From Buddleja alternifolia (lineage: Eukaryota; Streptophyta; Magnoliopsida; Lamiales; Scrophulariaceae): a stretch of 64,000 nucleotides of DNA. The position numbers and the translations under genes are program-made. Below, piece by piece: positions 12,354-23,726 of this stretch (positions are counted from its first letter, which is position 1; every line of letters begins with the position of its first letter). Where the stretch lies: contig CM033399.1 in NCBI GenBank assembly GCA_019426215.1, positions 22,267,022-22,331,021 on the forward strand, written 5' to 3'. The notes below the pieces were generated by a model. That model had not been told where the DNA came from, did no database searches, and worked only from the letters and a program-made list of their open reading frames with translations.

Positions 12354-14026
12354 TGATAAGAGGCATTTTTACGTGTTTTTAAGCCCCTTTGCATTTATGT
12401 CTTAGGTTCATTTATCGCTTGATTCTTGCCACATGTGCGTTTAATTCGTGCATTAAATGATTTCAGGTCTTAAATGGATACAATCAAAGAACGGGATGAA
12501 AAATGACGTATAAAACAAGTTTAGGCCAAATTGCTATGCACCCCTACGCCTAGGCGCCATCTTGCCCACGCCTGGGCGCCGTATCTGCACCAGTTTACAC
12601 GTTCGAGCGATATTTTCTTATTTTTAGAGACTGAATTGGATGACGTTTCCTTCTACAAAGTTGTAGAACTATGTGTTAGCTTCAAATGAGGACTTGAATC
12701 ATCCAAATCGGAGTTTTGTGGAGAGAGTTATGAAGGAAATACAATTACTGCGCTAGACAGAGGCAAATACTCCCAACATTCTGATTTGGGCGCCCGAGCG
12801 CCATAAATCCCGCGCCTAGGCGTGGCCACATCCGAGATTTGATTCCTTTCAGCCAAAAGATCATCATTTGATAGGGGAATGGAACATTTAAAGCCAAGAG
12901 GTCATCACATGTATGGGGGGGATGTCATAAGTATGTTTCTTACTAGATCTACTTTAGGGAATTTTATACTACTCACTTTAAGAGTAGTGGAGGGGACACT
13001 AGGGGGGACATACACATGAGGAGCTGATTTTGGTGGTCTTCTTAAGGATATTTGAGCACATTTGGACAAAAGACATCTTGAGGAGGAGAGGGAGAGAGAG
13101 GCATTTTGGCCATCACTTTTCACTCATCATCATTCATCACCATTTTCTTCATCACTTTTGGAGGGGAACAAAGGGAGAGGAGCTAAGGATTGAAGATCAA
13201 GAGCAAAGATCCATCATCAATCAATTGAGGGAGTTTTAATTATTTGCATTTACATGTTTATTTCCATGAGTATGTATATGTTTGTATTAGATTTTCTTAA
13301 GGCTTTGATGAGAGGCTAATATTGTAGAACTAAGGCCATGTGAAGGCCAAATTTATGAATCAATATATGTGAAGTTGCTCTTTGTATTAATTCTCCTATT
13401 GTTTTGTGTGTTAATTCTATGCTTTTATTCCAATCATGTGTTTGATCACCATATGCTTGCTATCTTGCCTAATCTAGTTGTTCGAGAGAAAATAGATTAG
13501 GGTGCAAGAGAATTAACACATCATCCGAAACAAATGAGGGATTGCCCTAGAAATAGGTAAAGATTCCCGGGTGTTGTTAGCCGGATTCGTTCGGGGAAGC
13601 TCTAGAACGTTAATGCGTGATTTTTGATTAGATTCTCGGATAGACATATTTAGAGAACCGTCAATTAATCATAGGATTATTATGTGCCGAGACATCGGGT
13701 AATAGTTAATTTAGGAGTTTCCACCAAAGCAATAGGAGTCTAATAATTCGAAGAGTAGCTCATACATATTGACGAGTAGATTCGGTTGTAGCATGTGCCT
13801 TAGTCATTTTATCATACGTGAGATTAAATCTATAGTACGTTTCTCTTTGGTTCTTCGTTTGTTTAATCTTTTTCTTGCACTTTACTTTAAATTGTCTTAT
13901 CTTTTATCGAAAATCATTAACTAGAATTCAAGTCCTTGTGGTTCGACAACCCGGACTTTTTGTCCACTTATTACTACATACGTCTAGTGCACTTGCTATC
14001 ATAGCACGTTAGCTTTTAGCGTGTCA
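12354..14026 (+). repeat. 5' LTR of element G
   Basis: 1673 bp, TGATAAGAGG...GCGTGTCA. It pairs with 23727-25397. It holds two clusters of GCGCC-AGGCGC palindromic motifs, at 12545-12580 and 12788-12822. Small ORFs within it (about 12905-13239) recur in the other LTR only because the LTRs are copies; I do not consider them genes. Confidence 0.95.
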
Positions 14027-14032
14027 AGTTTT

Positions 14033-14051
14033 TGGCGCCGTTGCCGGGGAC
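14033..14051 (+). other. Primer binding site of element G
   Basis: TGGCGCCGTTGCCGGGGAC, six bases after the LTR end. This is the characteristic Athila/Tat-type primer site, usually assigned to tRNA-Asp. It contains a GGCGCC palindrome. Confidence 0.85.
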
Positions 14052-14171
14052 TTGTTTATTTTAGTTTACATTTTTAATAATTCTTAGTTTTCGTTCATTT
14101 TTTGATTTTCTTTTATTTTCGTGATTAGTCTAATTTTGTTCTTGTATTTAATTGTTAGGTTCTTGAGGTGC

Positions 14172-17100
14172 ATGACCCGCTCCTCAAGCAAGCCTCTATA
14201 CGAGTTGGAGCCCGAAATTGAACGAGTTCTTAGGACTAGTAGGCGAGCAAGAGAAATGGCCAATAATCTCAACCAAAACCCAAATGGAAATTTCCCGGAC
14301 ATGAACTCACCGGAAACTAGGGAGTGGTTACAAGGTGTTCTACAAGCCATGCAAGCGGTACCTCCTCCACAACTCCCGTCGGTTCGGGGTAGCTTACCAC
14401 CTAGGGTCCATACCATTCCGGGGCCCGTAGTCGTGCCTAATTTCTTCACACCAAACTACCACATTCCGGCTCACATTTTTAATATGGTGCAAGGAGATCC
14501 TTTCTATGGAGAACCACACGAATCACCACACGCTCATTTGGAAACCATAGATGAGGCTCTTGTGACCATTCAATATCACCCACGTGATCTTGATGCGATT
14601 CGTCTAAGAGTCTTCCATTTCTCATTGAAGGATAGGGCGACAACATGGTACAAATCCTTACCTCCACAATCTATTACAACATGGAGTGAGTTGGTCGATG
14701 CCTTTTTAAATAAATTCTTTCCACCCTCAAAAATAAATGAGCTACGGAGTAATATAAAAGGGTTTAGGCAAAGGAGCAATGAATCTTTAGCCGAGGCTTG
14801 GGCTAGATATAAGGGCATGCTCCGTAAATGTCCCGATCATAATTTTGGGTTGAATGAACAAGTACTCCATTTCTATGATGGGGTTAGGTCACGTATTCGG
14901 CATAGACTCAACGCGGGTGCGGGAGGAGATCTCCTTGGGTTAGATTGTCAAAGTGTATGGGACAAAGTCGAACAGTTGGCCCGAGAAGACGAGCTTTACC
15001 CCGACGATGAAGAGGCCTCATCCTCTAAAAAGGTTGCTTGTATTGAGGAAGTAGTTGAGGAAGTAGTACTCTTGGAACCGGAGGTTGGCAATGTTAATTA
15101 TGTGGGGAATCAAAATAAACCTCGGGTGAACTTTCATATACCCGAGAATTTTCCAAAAAGGCCCAACCCCGCACAGAACGCACAACCGGGGATCTATCAA
15201 CCGGGGATCTATCAAGCTCCACGACCACCCTTCAATAACCCACCCCCGAGGCAAGGCAATTTCAATGGACAAGGTCAAGGTCAAGTGCAAATGCGACCTC
15301 CCACAATCGATGAGAAACTGGATGCTCACATGAAAAAGTCCGATACATCTTTCAACGAACTTCGGAATATGATAAAGGATATGTGTATGGAGATGAAGGA
15401 TTTGCGAACACAAGTAGGGCAACTTTCTAATGCGGTTAACGGTAGAGCCCCGGGGACTCTCCCAAGCGACACGGAAAAGAACCCGAAGGCCCAATGCAAT
15501 GCCATAGCCTTGAGAAGTGGCAAACAATTGGAGAATGACACTGCCAGTACATCCGCGCCCGAGCGCCCAGACATGCACGCCCAGGCGCCAGCAGATCCGC
15601 GCCTAGGCGCCGATACACGCGCCCAGGCGCCGCCCACTGTTTTTGTGCCAGCAGATCCGCGCCTAGGCGCCAATAAACGCGCCCAGGCGCCAACCACAAA
15701 CCTGCCAGATGCAAACTCTCTGCATCCCGCGCCCGAGCGCCCAGACATGCACGCCCAGGCGCCAGAAGATCCGCGCCTAGGCGCCGATACACGCGCCCAG
15801 GCGCCGCCCACTGTTTCTGTAGGTTTTCATCCGTCTAATCCAACGCTTTCTCCCCCTATCGAAGTTCGTCTCCCCTTCCCAAATGCTCACAAAAAGAAGA
15901 AAAAGGAGATGGATCCGAGCTTTCTTCGAATTTTGGCAATCCTTCGGGAAGTGAGAATTAATATTCCGTTTATTGACGCCATTCTCCAAATGCCGAATTA
16001 TGTGAAGTTCTTCAAGGACATACTCTCCAACAAGCAGAAGTGGGAAGAGAATGAGACGGTGTGCCTCACGGAAGAATGCTCCGCCGTATTACTCAATAAA
16101 TTGCCAACTAAGCTCCAAGATCCCGGGAGTCTCACAATCCCATGCACAATTGGATCCTTATCATTCAAGAAGGTGTTATGTGACTCGGGGGCCAGCATCA
16201 ATCTTCTTCCATACTCACTGTTTAAAAAGCTAGGCCTTGGAAATCCCAAGCCGACCTCAATGAGCCTTCAACTAGCCGACCGATCGATCAAGAGGCCCAA
16301 GGGGATAATCGAAGACGTTATTGTCCAAGTCGACAAGTTTTATTTTCCCGTTGATTTCGTAGTACTCGACATGGAAGAGGATGTGGAAGTACCATTAATC
16401 CTAGGGAGACCATTCCTAGCCACGGGTAAGGCGGTAATTGACATTGCTAATGGTAAGCTTACCTTGAATGTGGGCGATGACAAAGTTACCTTTGATGTTT
16501 ACAAAGTCCTTAAACATCCTTTTGATCATGACTCGTGTTATCGAATTGATACATTTGACCATTTGATTGTTGAGTATTTACAGGACAATACAATTGAAAA
16601 TTCTCTCGAACAGAGTCTTATGAAATCCATGCAAGTGGACTCGGAGAAAGATGATCTAGTGGAAAAGGTTCTAAGCTTGGAGTACAAATCTTCCTCTCAT
16701 TCGGGAGGATTCATCAAAGTTGATAGATCATTGTCAGGATCACCTCGCCCATCTATTGAAGAACCCCCCTCTCTCGAACTCAAACCCCTCCCCTCCCACC
16801 TTAAATATGTGTACTTGAACGATGACGAAACACTCCCATTGATCATTTCCTCATCTCTTTCAGGATCACAAGAAGAGCAATTAATGACGGTGTTGAGATC
16901 TCACAAACGGGCTTTTGGGTGGAAACTTGCGGACATCAAAGGCATTAGTCCAGCGATATGTATGCACAAAATACTTATGGAGGACTCCACCAAGCCTACA
17001 CGCCAACCCCAAAGGAGATCAAACCCACAAATCCAAGAGGTAGTCAAGAAGGAAGTGATTAAACTGCTCGACTCAGGTATAATCTATCCTATTTCTGATA

Positions 17101-17321
17101 GTGCGTGGGTGAGCCCTACCCAAGTGGTGCCTAAGAAAGGGGGAATAACGGTAATTGAGAATGCGAATAATGAGCTTATCCCAACTCGTATAATTAGTGG
17201 GTGGCGTGTATGTATAGATTACCGTAAGTTGAATGATGCCACACGTAAGGATCATTTCCCCCTCCCCTTTATTGACCAAATGCTTGAACGATTAGCCGGG
17301 CATGATTTCTATTGTTTTTAG
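14172..17321 (+). CDS. gag-pol: gag-protease-RT (N-terminal part) of element G
   Basis: I chose the ATG at 14172 ([19 protein letters not shown]) as the first plausible start after the PBS. A gag core lies around residues 140-290 ([37 protein letters not shown]). A variable linker at residues 461-545 is built from a repeated [16 protein letters not shown] unit encoded by GC palindromes. A retroviral-type protease lies near residue 668 ([12 protein letters not shown] and later [10 protein letters not shown]). The first RT motifs begin near residue 1010 ([23 protein letters not shown]). The frame ends at TAG 17319-17321 inside RT, where a run of five T replaces the six needed to read ...[12 protein letters not shown]. 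The rest of RT continues in the next frame from 17312. Apart from this shift it looks intact. Confidence 0.93.
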   Translation: MTRSSSKPLYELEPEIERVLRTSRRAREMANNLNQNPNGNFPDMNSPETREWLQGVLQAMQAVPPPQLPSVRGSLPPRVHTIPGPVVVPNFFTPNYHIPAHIFNMVQGDPFYGEPHESPHAHLETIDEALVTIQYHPRDLDAIRLRVFHFSLKDRATTWYKSLPPQSITTWSELVDAFLNKFFPPSKINELRSNIKGFRQRSNESLAEAWARYKGMLRKCPDHNFGLNEQVLHFYDGVRSRIRHRLNAGAGGDLLGLDCQSVWDKVEQLAREDELYPDDEEASSSKKVACIEEVVEEVVLLEPEVGNVNYVGNQNKPRVNFHIPENFPKRPNPAQNAQPGIYQPGIYQAPRPPFNNPPPRQGNFNGQGQGQVQMRPPTIDEKLDAHMKKSDTSFNELRNMIKDMCMEMKDLRTQVGQLSNAVNGRAPGTLPSDTEKNPKAQCNAIALRSGKQLENDTASTSAPERPDMHAQAPADPRLGADTRAQAPPTVFVPADPRLGANKRAQAPTTNLPDANSLHPAPERPDMHAQAPEDPRLGADTRAQAPPTVSVGFHPSNPTLSPPIEVRLPFPNAHKKKKKEMDPSFLRILAILREVRINIPFIDAILQMPNYVKFFKDILSNKQKWEENETVCLTEECSAVLLNKLPTKLQDPGSLTIPCTIGSLSFKKVLCDSGASINLLPYSLFKKLGLGNPKPTSMSLQLADRSIKRPKGIIEDVIVQVDKFYFPVDFVVLDMEEDVEVPLILGRPFLATGKAVIDIANGKLTLNVGDDKVTFDVYKVLKHPFDHDSCYRIDTFDHLIVEYLQDNTIENSLEQSLMKSMQVDSEKDDLVEKVLSLEYKSSSHSGGFIKVDRSLSGSPRPSIEEPPSLELKPLPSHLKYVYLNDDETLPLIISSSLSGSQEEQLMTVLRSHKRAFGWKLADIKGISPAICMHKILMEDSTKPTRQPQRRSNPQIQEVVKKEVIKLLDSGIIYPISDSAWVSPTQVVPKKGGITVIENANNELIPTRIISGWRVCIDYRKLNDATRKDHFPLPFIDQMLERLAGHDFYCF

Positions 17322-19672
17322 ATGGTTACTCCGGCTATAATCAAATTGCCATAGATCCTGAGGACCAAGAGAAAACCACTTTCACTTGTCCTTATGGCAC
17401 ATTTGCTTATAGAAGGATGCCATTTGGCTTGTGTAATGCCCCGGCCACTTTTCAAAGATGCATGATGGCTATTTTTCATGATATGGTTGAAGATTTCCTT
17501 GAAATTTTTATGGATGACTTTTCTGTTTTCGGAACAACTTTTGATATTTGTCTTGCTCATCTAAATGTTGTGCTTAAACGTTGTGAAGAAACCAACCTTG
17601 TTTTGAATTGGGAAAAATGCCATTTAATGGTCCGGGAGGGGATTGTACTTGGCCACAAGATCTCTCAAAAAGGGATCGAAGTGGACCAAGCCAAGATTGA
17701 GGTCATTGAAAAACTTCCCCCACCCACATCGGTAAAAGCTGTTAGGAGTTTTCTCGGGCATGCTGGTTTCTATAGGCGATTCATCTTGAATTTCTCTAAA
17801 ATTGCGAAACCGTTGTCTAATTTGCTTGTTAAAGATGCACCTTTTGATTTCAATTCTTCTTGTATGCAGGCCTTTCTTGATTTGAAGGAACGCTTAGTTT
17901 CCGCCCCTATCATGTCATCCCCCGATTGGAGCTTACCATTCGAATTGATGTGTGATGCGAGTGACACCGCGGTTGGAGCGGTCCTTGGCCAAAGGAAGGA
18001 AAAGGTATTTCGAACCATTTACTATGCTAGTAAAACTCTTAACGATGCACAATTGAATTATGCCACCACGGAAAAAGAATTACTCGCCATAGTCTTTGCA
18101 TTCGATAAATTCCACTCTTACCTCGTGCTAAACAAAGTGATAGTTTACACCGATCATTCGGCTTTAAAATATTTGCTTGCCAAGAAAGATGCTAAACCAA
18201 GACTCCTTAGGTGGATTTTGTTACTCCAAGAATTTGATTTAGAGATAAAAGACAAGAAAGGCACCGAAAATGTAGTAGCCGACCACCTCTCACGATTAGA
18301 GCTAGTGAATGATCCGTTAGATGAGACACCAATTCGTGAGGAATTCCCAGATGAACACCTCCTTGCTATTTCTGAAAAAATTTCACCTTGGTATGCTAAC
18401 TTTGCCAATTACATTGTTACGGGCCGTCTTCCCCCGGATATCACTTTTCATCAAAAGAAGAAATTTCTATCTGATGTAAAGCAATATCTTTGGGACGAAC
18501 CCTTTTTATTCAAAGTTTGTGCAGATGGTTTAATTCGACGTTGCATACCCGAAACGGACGTGCATGCTATCCTATCTCATTGTCATGATATGGCGGTAGG
18601 TGGCCATTTTGGGCCTTCCAAAACGGTAGCTAAGATCCTCCAATCAGGTTTCTTCTGGCCTACTCTTGTTAAAGATGCACATCATTATGTCAAATCTTGT
18701 GATCGCTGTCAACGAATGGGGAACATCTCTAAACATCATGAAACGCCCTTAAATAGCATGTTAGAGTGTGAGTTGTTTGATGTATGGGGTGTGGATTTCA
18801 TGGGCCCTTTCCCCAGTTCTTGTTCAAATAAATATATCCTTGTTGCGGTAGACTATGTCTCCAAATGGGTGGAAGCCGTGGCCTTGCCTACTAATGATGC
18901 TCGGGTTGTCACTCGTTTTCTGAAGAAACATATTTTTACTCGATTTGGAACTCCCCGAGCCATCATTAGTGACGGGGGCACCCACTTCTGCAACAGGCAG
19001 TTTGAACTTTTATTGACCAAGTACGGGGTGAAGCATAAAATTTCGACCCCATACCACCCACAAACTAGTGGCCAAGTGGAGGTCTCGAATAGGGAGATTA
19101 AGCGTATTTTAGAAAAAACGGTCAACGCATCAAGAAAGGATTGGTCCCTTAAATTGGATGATGCTCTTTGGGCTTATCGGACCGCCTATAAAACCCCAAT
19201 TGGCATGTCCCCGTATCGTCTTGTTTTTGGTAAAACATGTCACTTGCCCGTTGAACTCGAGCATCGTGCTTATTGGGCCATTAAGTTTCTAAATTTTGAC
19301 TCTCAAAGTGTAGGTACACAACGTTTGCTACAACTCAACGAGCTCGAAGAATGGCGTCATCTTGCCTATGAGAACGCAAAACTCTATAAGGAGCGGACCA
19401 AAATGTGGCATGACAAACATATTCTCCCCCGGGAATTCCACAAGGGAGAGCGGGTGTTGCTATACAACTCTCGACTCCGACTCTTCCCCGGGAAGCTTAA
19501 GTCTCGATGGTCGGGACCATTTTTGATTTCCCAGGTCTATCCATCCGGCGCCGTCGAGCTTACAACAGATAAAGGACATACTTTCTTGGTCAACGCTCAA
19601 CGTCTAAAACCTTACTTAGGGATGGATGGACCAAGAGACAAAGAGTCCTTCATCCTCGCGGACCCTTCGTGA
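17312..19672 (+). CDS. pol: RT (catalytic part), RNase H and integrase of element G
   Basis: Continues the polyprotein after the 1-nt shift. [35 protein letters not shown] and the active site FMDDF near residue 65. RNase H of the gypsy type: [13 protein letters not shown] near 214, [14 protein letters not shown] and [11 protein letters not shown]. Integrase: zinc domain with two His and CDRCQRMG at 422-470; catalytic core WGVDFMGPF (about 491), IISDGGTHF (about 551) and the [16 protein letters not shown] helix with the third acidic residue. It ends LKPYLGMDG...LADPS before TGA. No chromodomain is present, as expected for Athila. The first codons shown are not a true start; the protein is made only if the preceding frame is joined. 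Confidence 0.94.
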   Translation: MFLDGYSGYNQIAIDPEDQEKTTFTCPYGTFAYRRMPFGLCNAPATFQRCMMAIFHDMVEDFLEIFMDDFSVFGTTFDICLAHLNVVLKRCEETNLVLNWEKCHLMVREGIVLGHKISQKGIEVDQAKIEVIEKLPPPTSVKAVRSFLGHAGFYRRFILNFSKIAKPLSNLLVKDAPFDFNSSCMQAFLDLKERLVSAPIMSSPDWSLPFELMCDASDTAVGAVLGQRKEKVFRTIYYASKTLNDAQLNYATTEKELLAIVFAFDKFHSYLVLNKVIVYTDHSALKYLLAKKDAKPRLLRWILLLQEFDLEIKDKKGTENVVADHLSRLELVNDPLDETPIREEFPDEHLLAISEKISPWYANFANYIVTGRLPPDITFHQKKKFLSDVKQYLWDEPFLFKVCADGLIRRCIPETDVHAILSHCHDMAVGGHFGPSKTVAKILQSGFFWPTLVKDAHHYVKSCDRCQRMGNISKHHETPLNSMLECELFDVWGVDFMGPFPSSCSNKYILVAVDYVSKWVEAVALPTNDARVVTRFLKKHIFTRFGTPRAIISDGGTHFCNRQFELLLTKYGVKHKISTPYHPQTSGQVEVSNREIKRILEKTVNASRKDWSLKLDDALWAYRTAYKTPIGMSPYRLVFGKTCHLPVELEHRAYWAIKFLNFDSQSVGTQRLLQLNELEEWRHLAYENAKLYKERTKMWHDKHILPREFHKGERVLLYNSRLRLFPGKLKSRWSGPFLISQVYPSGAVELTTDKGHTFLVNAQRLKPYLGMDGPRDKESFILADPS

Positions 19673-20776
19673 TTCTTCGCTTTCAGTCGAGCTAATGACT
19701 CTAAACTAGCGCTTCTTGGGAGGCAACCCATGTTTTCTTTCCGTTTCCTTTTCTTTTTCCCTTATTATTCCGTTTGTTGCTTTATTTTCTAACCTTACAT
19801 CTTTGTTAGTTTGTGTTTTAAGTGTTTTGTCTCTTCCCTTTTGAAACAGGAAATGAAATTGTTACAAAACTATTCAGAACTGCGCGCCCAAGCGCCGAGA
19901 AATCAGGCGCCTAGGCGCCCGATTCTGAAAGGGGCGCCCAAGCGCCGAGAAATCAGGCGCCTAGGCGCCCGATTCTGAAAGGGGCGCCCAAGCGCCGAGA
20001 AATCAGGCGCCTAGGCGCCCGATTCTGAAAGGGGCGCCCAAGCGCCGAGAAATCAGGCGCCTAGGCGCCCGATTCTGAAAGGGGCGCCCAAGCGCCGAAC
20101 AACGCCCGCCTAGGCGCGGGCATTACCACCCAAAGGAATCCAGGTAAGCTGTGTCGCGCGCCTAGGCGCCCAAACACGCGCGCCTAGGCGCCCGATTCTG
20201 AATTTAACACATATGTGGGTCAAAACGGTCAAAATTCTCCCAAAATCTTCACAACTCCTCTCCCACGCGATTTCCGGCGATTTCCTCACCATTTCCGGCC
20301 ATTTCCACCGTATTTCACCGCCACTTTCCATCAACATAATTCGTTGCACAAGAGGCTCTTCTTTCACATCGACTCGGTGCGAAAATTTTGGGGATAAAAG
20401 GTGAGTTTTGGCTTTACCCTTCTTCCATTTCCGATTCATAGCCGACGAGTAGGTGCCTTGCGTTATATATTGAGGATTAATTGGGGCATTGGCCGATTGT
20501 AGATTGAATTTTTTGTTGTTATTGCATTTGAGAGCTTGAAATTGAATTTGTGGGTTGTAATCAAAAATTGGGGGTTGATGTTGTTGAATTGGATGGTCTA
20601 TTGTTGCTAAATCCGTGGGTTGTTATCAATTTGTGGGTTGAAATTGAATTTGTGGATTGTTGCCAAGTGTGGGTTGCTCTGATTTTGGTGTGTGTTGGGC
20701 GTTGAAGATTGTTGTATTTGGTTGGTTGCATTTGGGTTGATTTGAGTAGTTAAGAAGTTGATAATTGTTGTTGCAA
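19673..20776 (+). other. Region between pol and env-like ORF of element G
   Basis: Noncoding, with a perfect 50-bp tandem repeat at 19881-20098 and further GCGCC/AGGCGC motifs to about 20190. The block CTTCTTGGGAGGCAACCCAT just after pol looks familiar from Athila-type elements. A pyrimidine-rich tract ending TTTTGAAACAG near 19850 could act as a splice acceptor for a subgenomic env-like mRNA; this is inference. Confidence 0.6.
19881..20098 (+). repeat. Perfect 50-bp tandem repeat, about 4.4 copies
   Basis: Period 50, with units starting at 19881, 19931, 19981, 20031 and 20081 (partial). Apart from the first bases of unit 1 the copies are identical. Each unit contains the palindrome GGCGCCTAGGCGCC and a GCGCCCAAGCGCC variant. 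It lies in the 3' noncoding part of element G. Confidence 0.95.
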
Positions 20777-22084
20777 ATGACGAGAACTACCAACAGACCG
20801 TCCAAGGGTAAGAAAAAAGTGGGTGAGGGTTCCTCTAATGAGCCCGAGACTCCCGATAATACCCGTTTTGAAAACCCCCAAGTCCAAATTATGTGTCAGA
20901 GTTTGAGCACCCCCCGCACCCTTATTAAGGAGCACTATTTAACCACCCGGGGACAGCCCTCTGTGCACGAATTGATACAATTTCATCGCTTACAGTTTTT
21001 CTGTCAAAAGCCCGAGGCCATTCATCTTCCTTGGGTTCTGGAATTCTTCAGCTCCGGGGTTTATGATGAGATTGAGACACGAGGATGGCTGGGGACTACC
21101 CTTTTGGTCCGGGGCAAACATGTCAATTATGAGTTGAGACAGATTAGGGAGAGCATAGGCACCCCGACCCCTCAGACATGCGAGTTCACCACTCTTTACA
21201 ATGCAGGGCGCCTCCGAGTTAGCCTGTCGGATATTTTGCAGGTTATTGGCCGAGAGGGGTGGGAATGGGTACCCGGAGAAGCTCATGTCCCCCGTAGGGC
21301 TCTATTACCCGAGGCTGCTTTCTGGCTCGACTTCATCCGATTCAATTTAATGCCGAGTACCAATCGATCAGAGGCAAACAAGGAACGGGCCACCCTCATC
21401 TACGCTATTATGTCCAAGAAAGCTGTGGACTTTGCCCGGGTAATCCACAAGTCTTTGACGGACCACTTTAGGAAGTTGAAGAATGAGTTAGGGCCATTGA
21501 TTAACAAAGAATTGGCTAAGCAAAAGGGAGAAGGTCCCACTCGGAAGATTCCCATCATTCTCCCGTCACTGATCACAGCTTTATGCAAGGCGGCTAAGGT
21601 TCCCACATTTCCTTTGGAGCGTACTGAGCTTCCTGGTTCTTATCTCACCGTGGTAGATGACGACTCCCAGGCTCCTCCACCACCAGCTACTTCAAAGAGG
21701 CCTCGCCCGTCTTCATCCCAGTCTACTAGCTCCCCACAGTTTCCACCTATGGATGCCGCCGCCATTAGACAATTAAAGGATGAATTGAGGGAGGAGTTGC
21801 GAGATGAGATGAGGGTGGTCATGTCCGACACTTGTGCTTATTTCCGTCAGCTTTTTGTAGAGCATGATGCGTTTGTCGGTTGGGGGCCGTTTGATTATTC
21901 TGCTCCTCCACCTTACCCGCACCCCCCGCCTCAGCAGCCCGCAGATATGCACGAGTCAGGTGCTCTCGTTCCTGACGGAGGTGATGATGAGGCTCATAAT
22001 GATGAGGGTAGCCCGTTGATTGATTTGGATGATCTCGGCGGCGAGGATGAGGATTACATTGACCGTTTTGGCACCACCGATTAG
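20777..22084 (+). CDS. Env-like ORF of element G (plant transposon-type domain)
   Basis: 435 codons from ATG 20777 (MTRTTNRPSKGKKKVGEG), uninterrupted. After a basic, disordered N-terminus comes a globular domain at about residues 55-230 (FFCQKPEAIHLPWVLEFFSSGVYDEIETRGWL, LLPEAAFWLDFIRFNLMPSTN). It resembles the domain often annotated as 'putative plant transposon protein' in Athila env-like ORFs. Then come a Pro/Ser-rich linker, a charged helix likely to form a coiled coil (QLKDELREELRDEMR) and an acidic C-terminus (DLDDLGGEDEDY). I see no convincing signal peptide or transmembrane helix, so an envelope function is not supported by sequence. Alternative: a nucleic-acid-binding accessory protein. 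Codons remain open, consistent with the young age of G. Confidence 0.8.
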   Translation: MTRTTNRPSKGKKKVGEGSSNEPETPDNTRFENPQVQIMCQSLSTPRTLIKEHYLTTRGQPSVHELIQFHRLQFFCQKPEAIHLPWVLEFFSSGVYDEIETRGWLGTTLLVRGKHVNYELRQIRESIGTPTPQTCEFTTLYNAGRLRVSLSDILQVIGREGWEWVPGEAHVPRRALLPEAAFWLDFIRFNLMPSTNRSEANKERATLIYAIMSKKAVDFARVIHKSLTDHFRKLKNELGPLINKELAKQKGEGPTRKIPIILPSLITALCKAAKVPTFPLERTELPGSYLTVVDDDSQAPPPPATSKRPRPSSSQSTSSPQFPPMDAAAIRQLKDELREELRDEMRVVMSDTCAYFRQLFVEHDAFVGWGPFDYSAPPPYPHPPPQQPADMHESGALVPDGGDDEAHNDEGSPLIDLDDLGGEDEDYIDRFGTTD

Positions 22085-23726
22085 GCTTATCTTGTTTTAT
22101 TTCCATGCATGTTTCTTTTTATTTTTTGGATATCTTTTGTTGGGATGTTGGATATTTTATGTTTTATGTTTGGATGCTTGATGTTTTCCTTCCATGCATG
22201 TTTCTCATTTTTTTTTTTGTTTATCTCGTTTTGTTTTATTCTATTCTATCCAATGTTTGATGCTCTGTATGGCTAGCATTTGTTTACCTATGTAGTGATC
22301 GACACAGTGATTGCCATCCGTGGACTTGATTGCCTTAAGTGGACTCGGGTTTGCTTTTCAGCTTCCCTATGGTGACGTGTACTTTGCCCTTTTCTTTTTC
22401 AAACATTGGGGACAATGTTCATGATAAGTGTGGGGGGTATACTAGATCCATTATAGTCATGTTGATTCATGTTTTACATATTTCGGTCCAAGTTTGGTCA
22501 AGTTTGGGGGGTGCTGTACCTCTACATGTGAAATGTGTGCAATTTTAATTTATTTTTTTGGATAGAATTTCAACCCTTCACTTGAGGCATTGAGTATGGT
22601 TAATTTGAATACATGGTATGTTTTCTCTATCAATTTGGTTTTTAATGGCTATACACATCGTTCCTTGCTTATGGGATCCTAACTAGACTAGATTAACCTT
22701 AAGATGATTCACATATGCACCTAAATCGAAGGTAGAGGAGTTGAGTGGGCAATCATTTTGAAACACTTAAAGGCTTGATCCCGGAAATATCAACTTAGAA
22801 TTTTCACATGTGTTATGAGTTGAGAACGTTAACTTCGTGTGCTTAATAATAATAAAAAGAGGTTGAACATTGGTATGACTGAAAAAGTCAGGCTTAATAG
22901 ATACTGGGGGCGAAGAGCACCATGCCTAGAATACTGTACTATTTTGCTAATTTGAGCTAAGCTCAAGCCAATGCAAGTGTTAAGTGAATAAGGACCTAGT
23001 TTGATTTTGTGGCCTTTGACACTCGAGTGATTAAGCCCTTAGGAATGTCTCCACATTTGATACCCTAAAGCCATCTGGTTTAGGAGTTATTGGCCTAAAA
23101 CTCGTTACACGGGTGTCATAGAAAGCCTAAGAGGATCAAACATTGCACATGGTCTAGCCTCTAATGTTTCGAGTTGAAAGTGCATAAGATAAATCCGAAA
23201 GTGGAATGAAGTGATAAATTTTTAAGTGGCTATGAAGTTGTATTCAATTCTCGTACCATGTGAATAATCAAAAGTTGATAAATATGGGGTTAATGTTTGA
23301 AAAGTGGTAAGAATGCCACTTGACTATAATACTTGAGATTTATTACACTACACCCTTAGGATGATCTTTTCAATGTTAAGGCGTAACATGAGCAAATGTG
23401 TGATGTGTATATATTTGTAATATGAGCTTAAACAGATGAATTCATACCATTGTGTGCTATTAATCATTGTAATTTACGTTGAGTGATCGGGGTTGAAAAT
23501 CTTTCGATTTTGTGGGTATATCGTCTGCAAACCCTCACGAGACTATAACTCGTCCTTTGAGGTAACTCAAAGGTTCAAAGGCTTGTTGCATTCGCTAAAT
23601 GCAACCGTTTACTCCACGAAAGTGAGTTAGGTAGTTTTCTTTTTGTTTCTCTCTTTGATTGATGATGTTTCCTTATCTTAGAACTCTTATTGCTCGAGGA
23701 CGAGCAATTGATAAGTGTGGGGGTGT
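22085..23726 (+). other. 3' noncoding region of element G
   Basis: 1.6 kb of T-rich then mixed sequence with no supported ORF. Purine tracts (AAGTGTGGGGGGTATAC near 22425 and GTTTGGGGGGTG near 22503) resemble internal PPT-like blocks. The last part holds a small hairpin and the functional PPT. Confidence 0.6.
23690..23726 (+). other. Hairpin and polypurine tract of element G
   Basis: The inverted repeat TTGCTCG-AGGA-CGAGCAA at 23690-23707 is followed by the purine-rich AAGTGTGGGGGTG, ending at the 3' LTR. The tract would prime plus-strand cDNA. The hairpin just upstream is a block I associate with Athila/Tat relatives. Confidence 0.7.

Noticed and set aside
12905..13239. Small ORFs in the LTR of element G, repeated near 24278-24610
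   Set aside because: Duplicated only because LTRs are copies; no coding signature.
15018..15811. Long antisense ORFs opposite the gag linker of element G, with a repeated Gly/Ala/Trp-rich peptide
   Set aside because: Shadows of the GC palindromic repeats, which stay open on both strands; the sense frame has the gag context.
17312..17321. Programmed -1 frameshift at the T run in RT of element G
   Set aside because: It lies in the middle of the RT catalytic domain, where a recoding site makes no sense; a simple deletion or sequencing error is more likely.
19881..20098. Regular repeat array considered as CRISPR
   Set aside because: Head-to-tail 50-bp tandem units without variable spacers, inside a plant retrotransposon.
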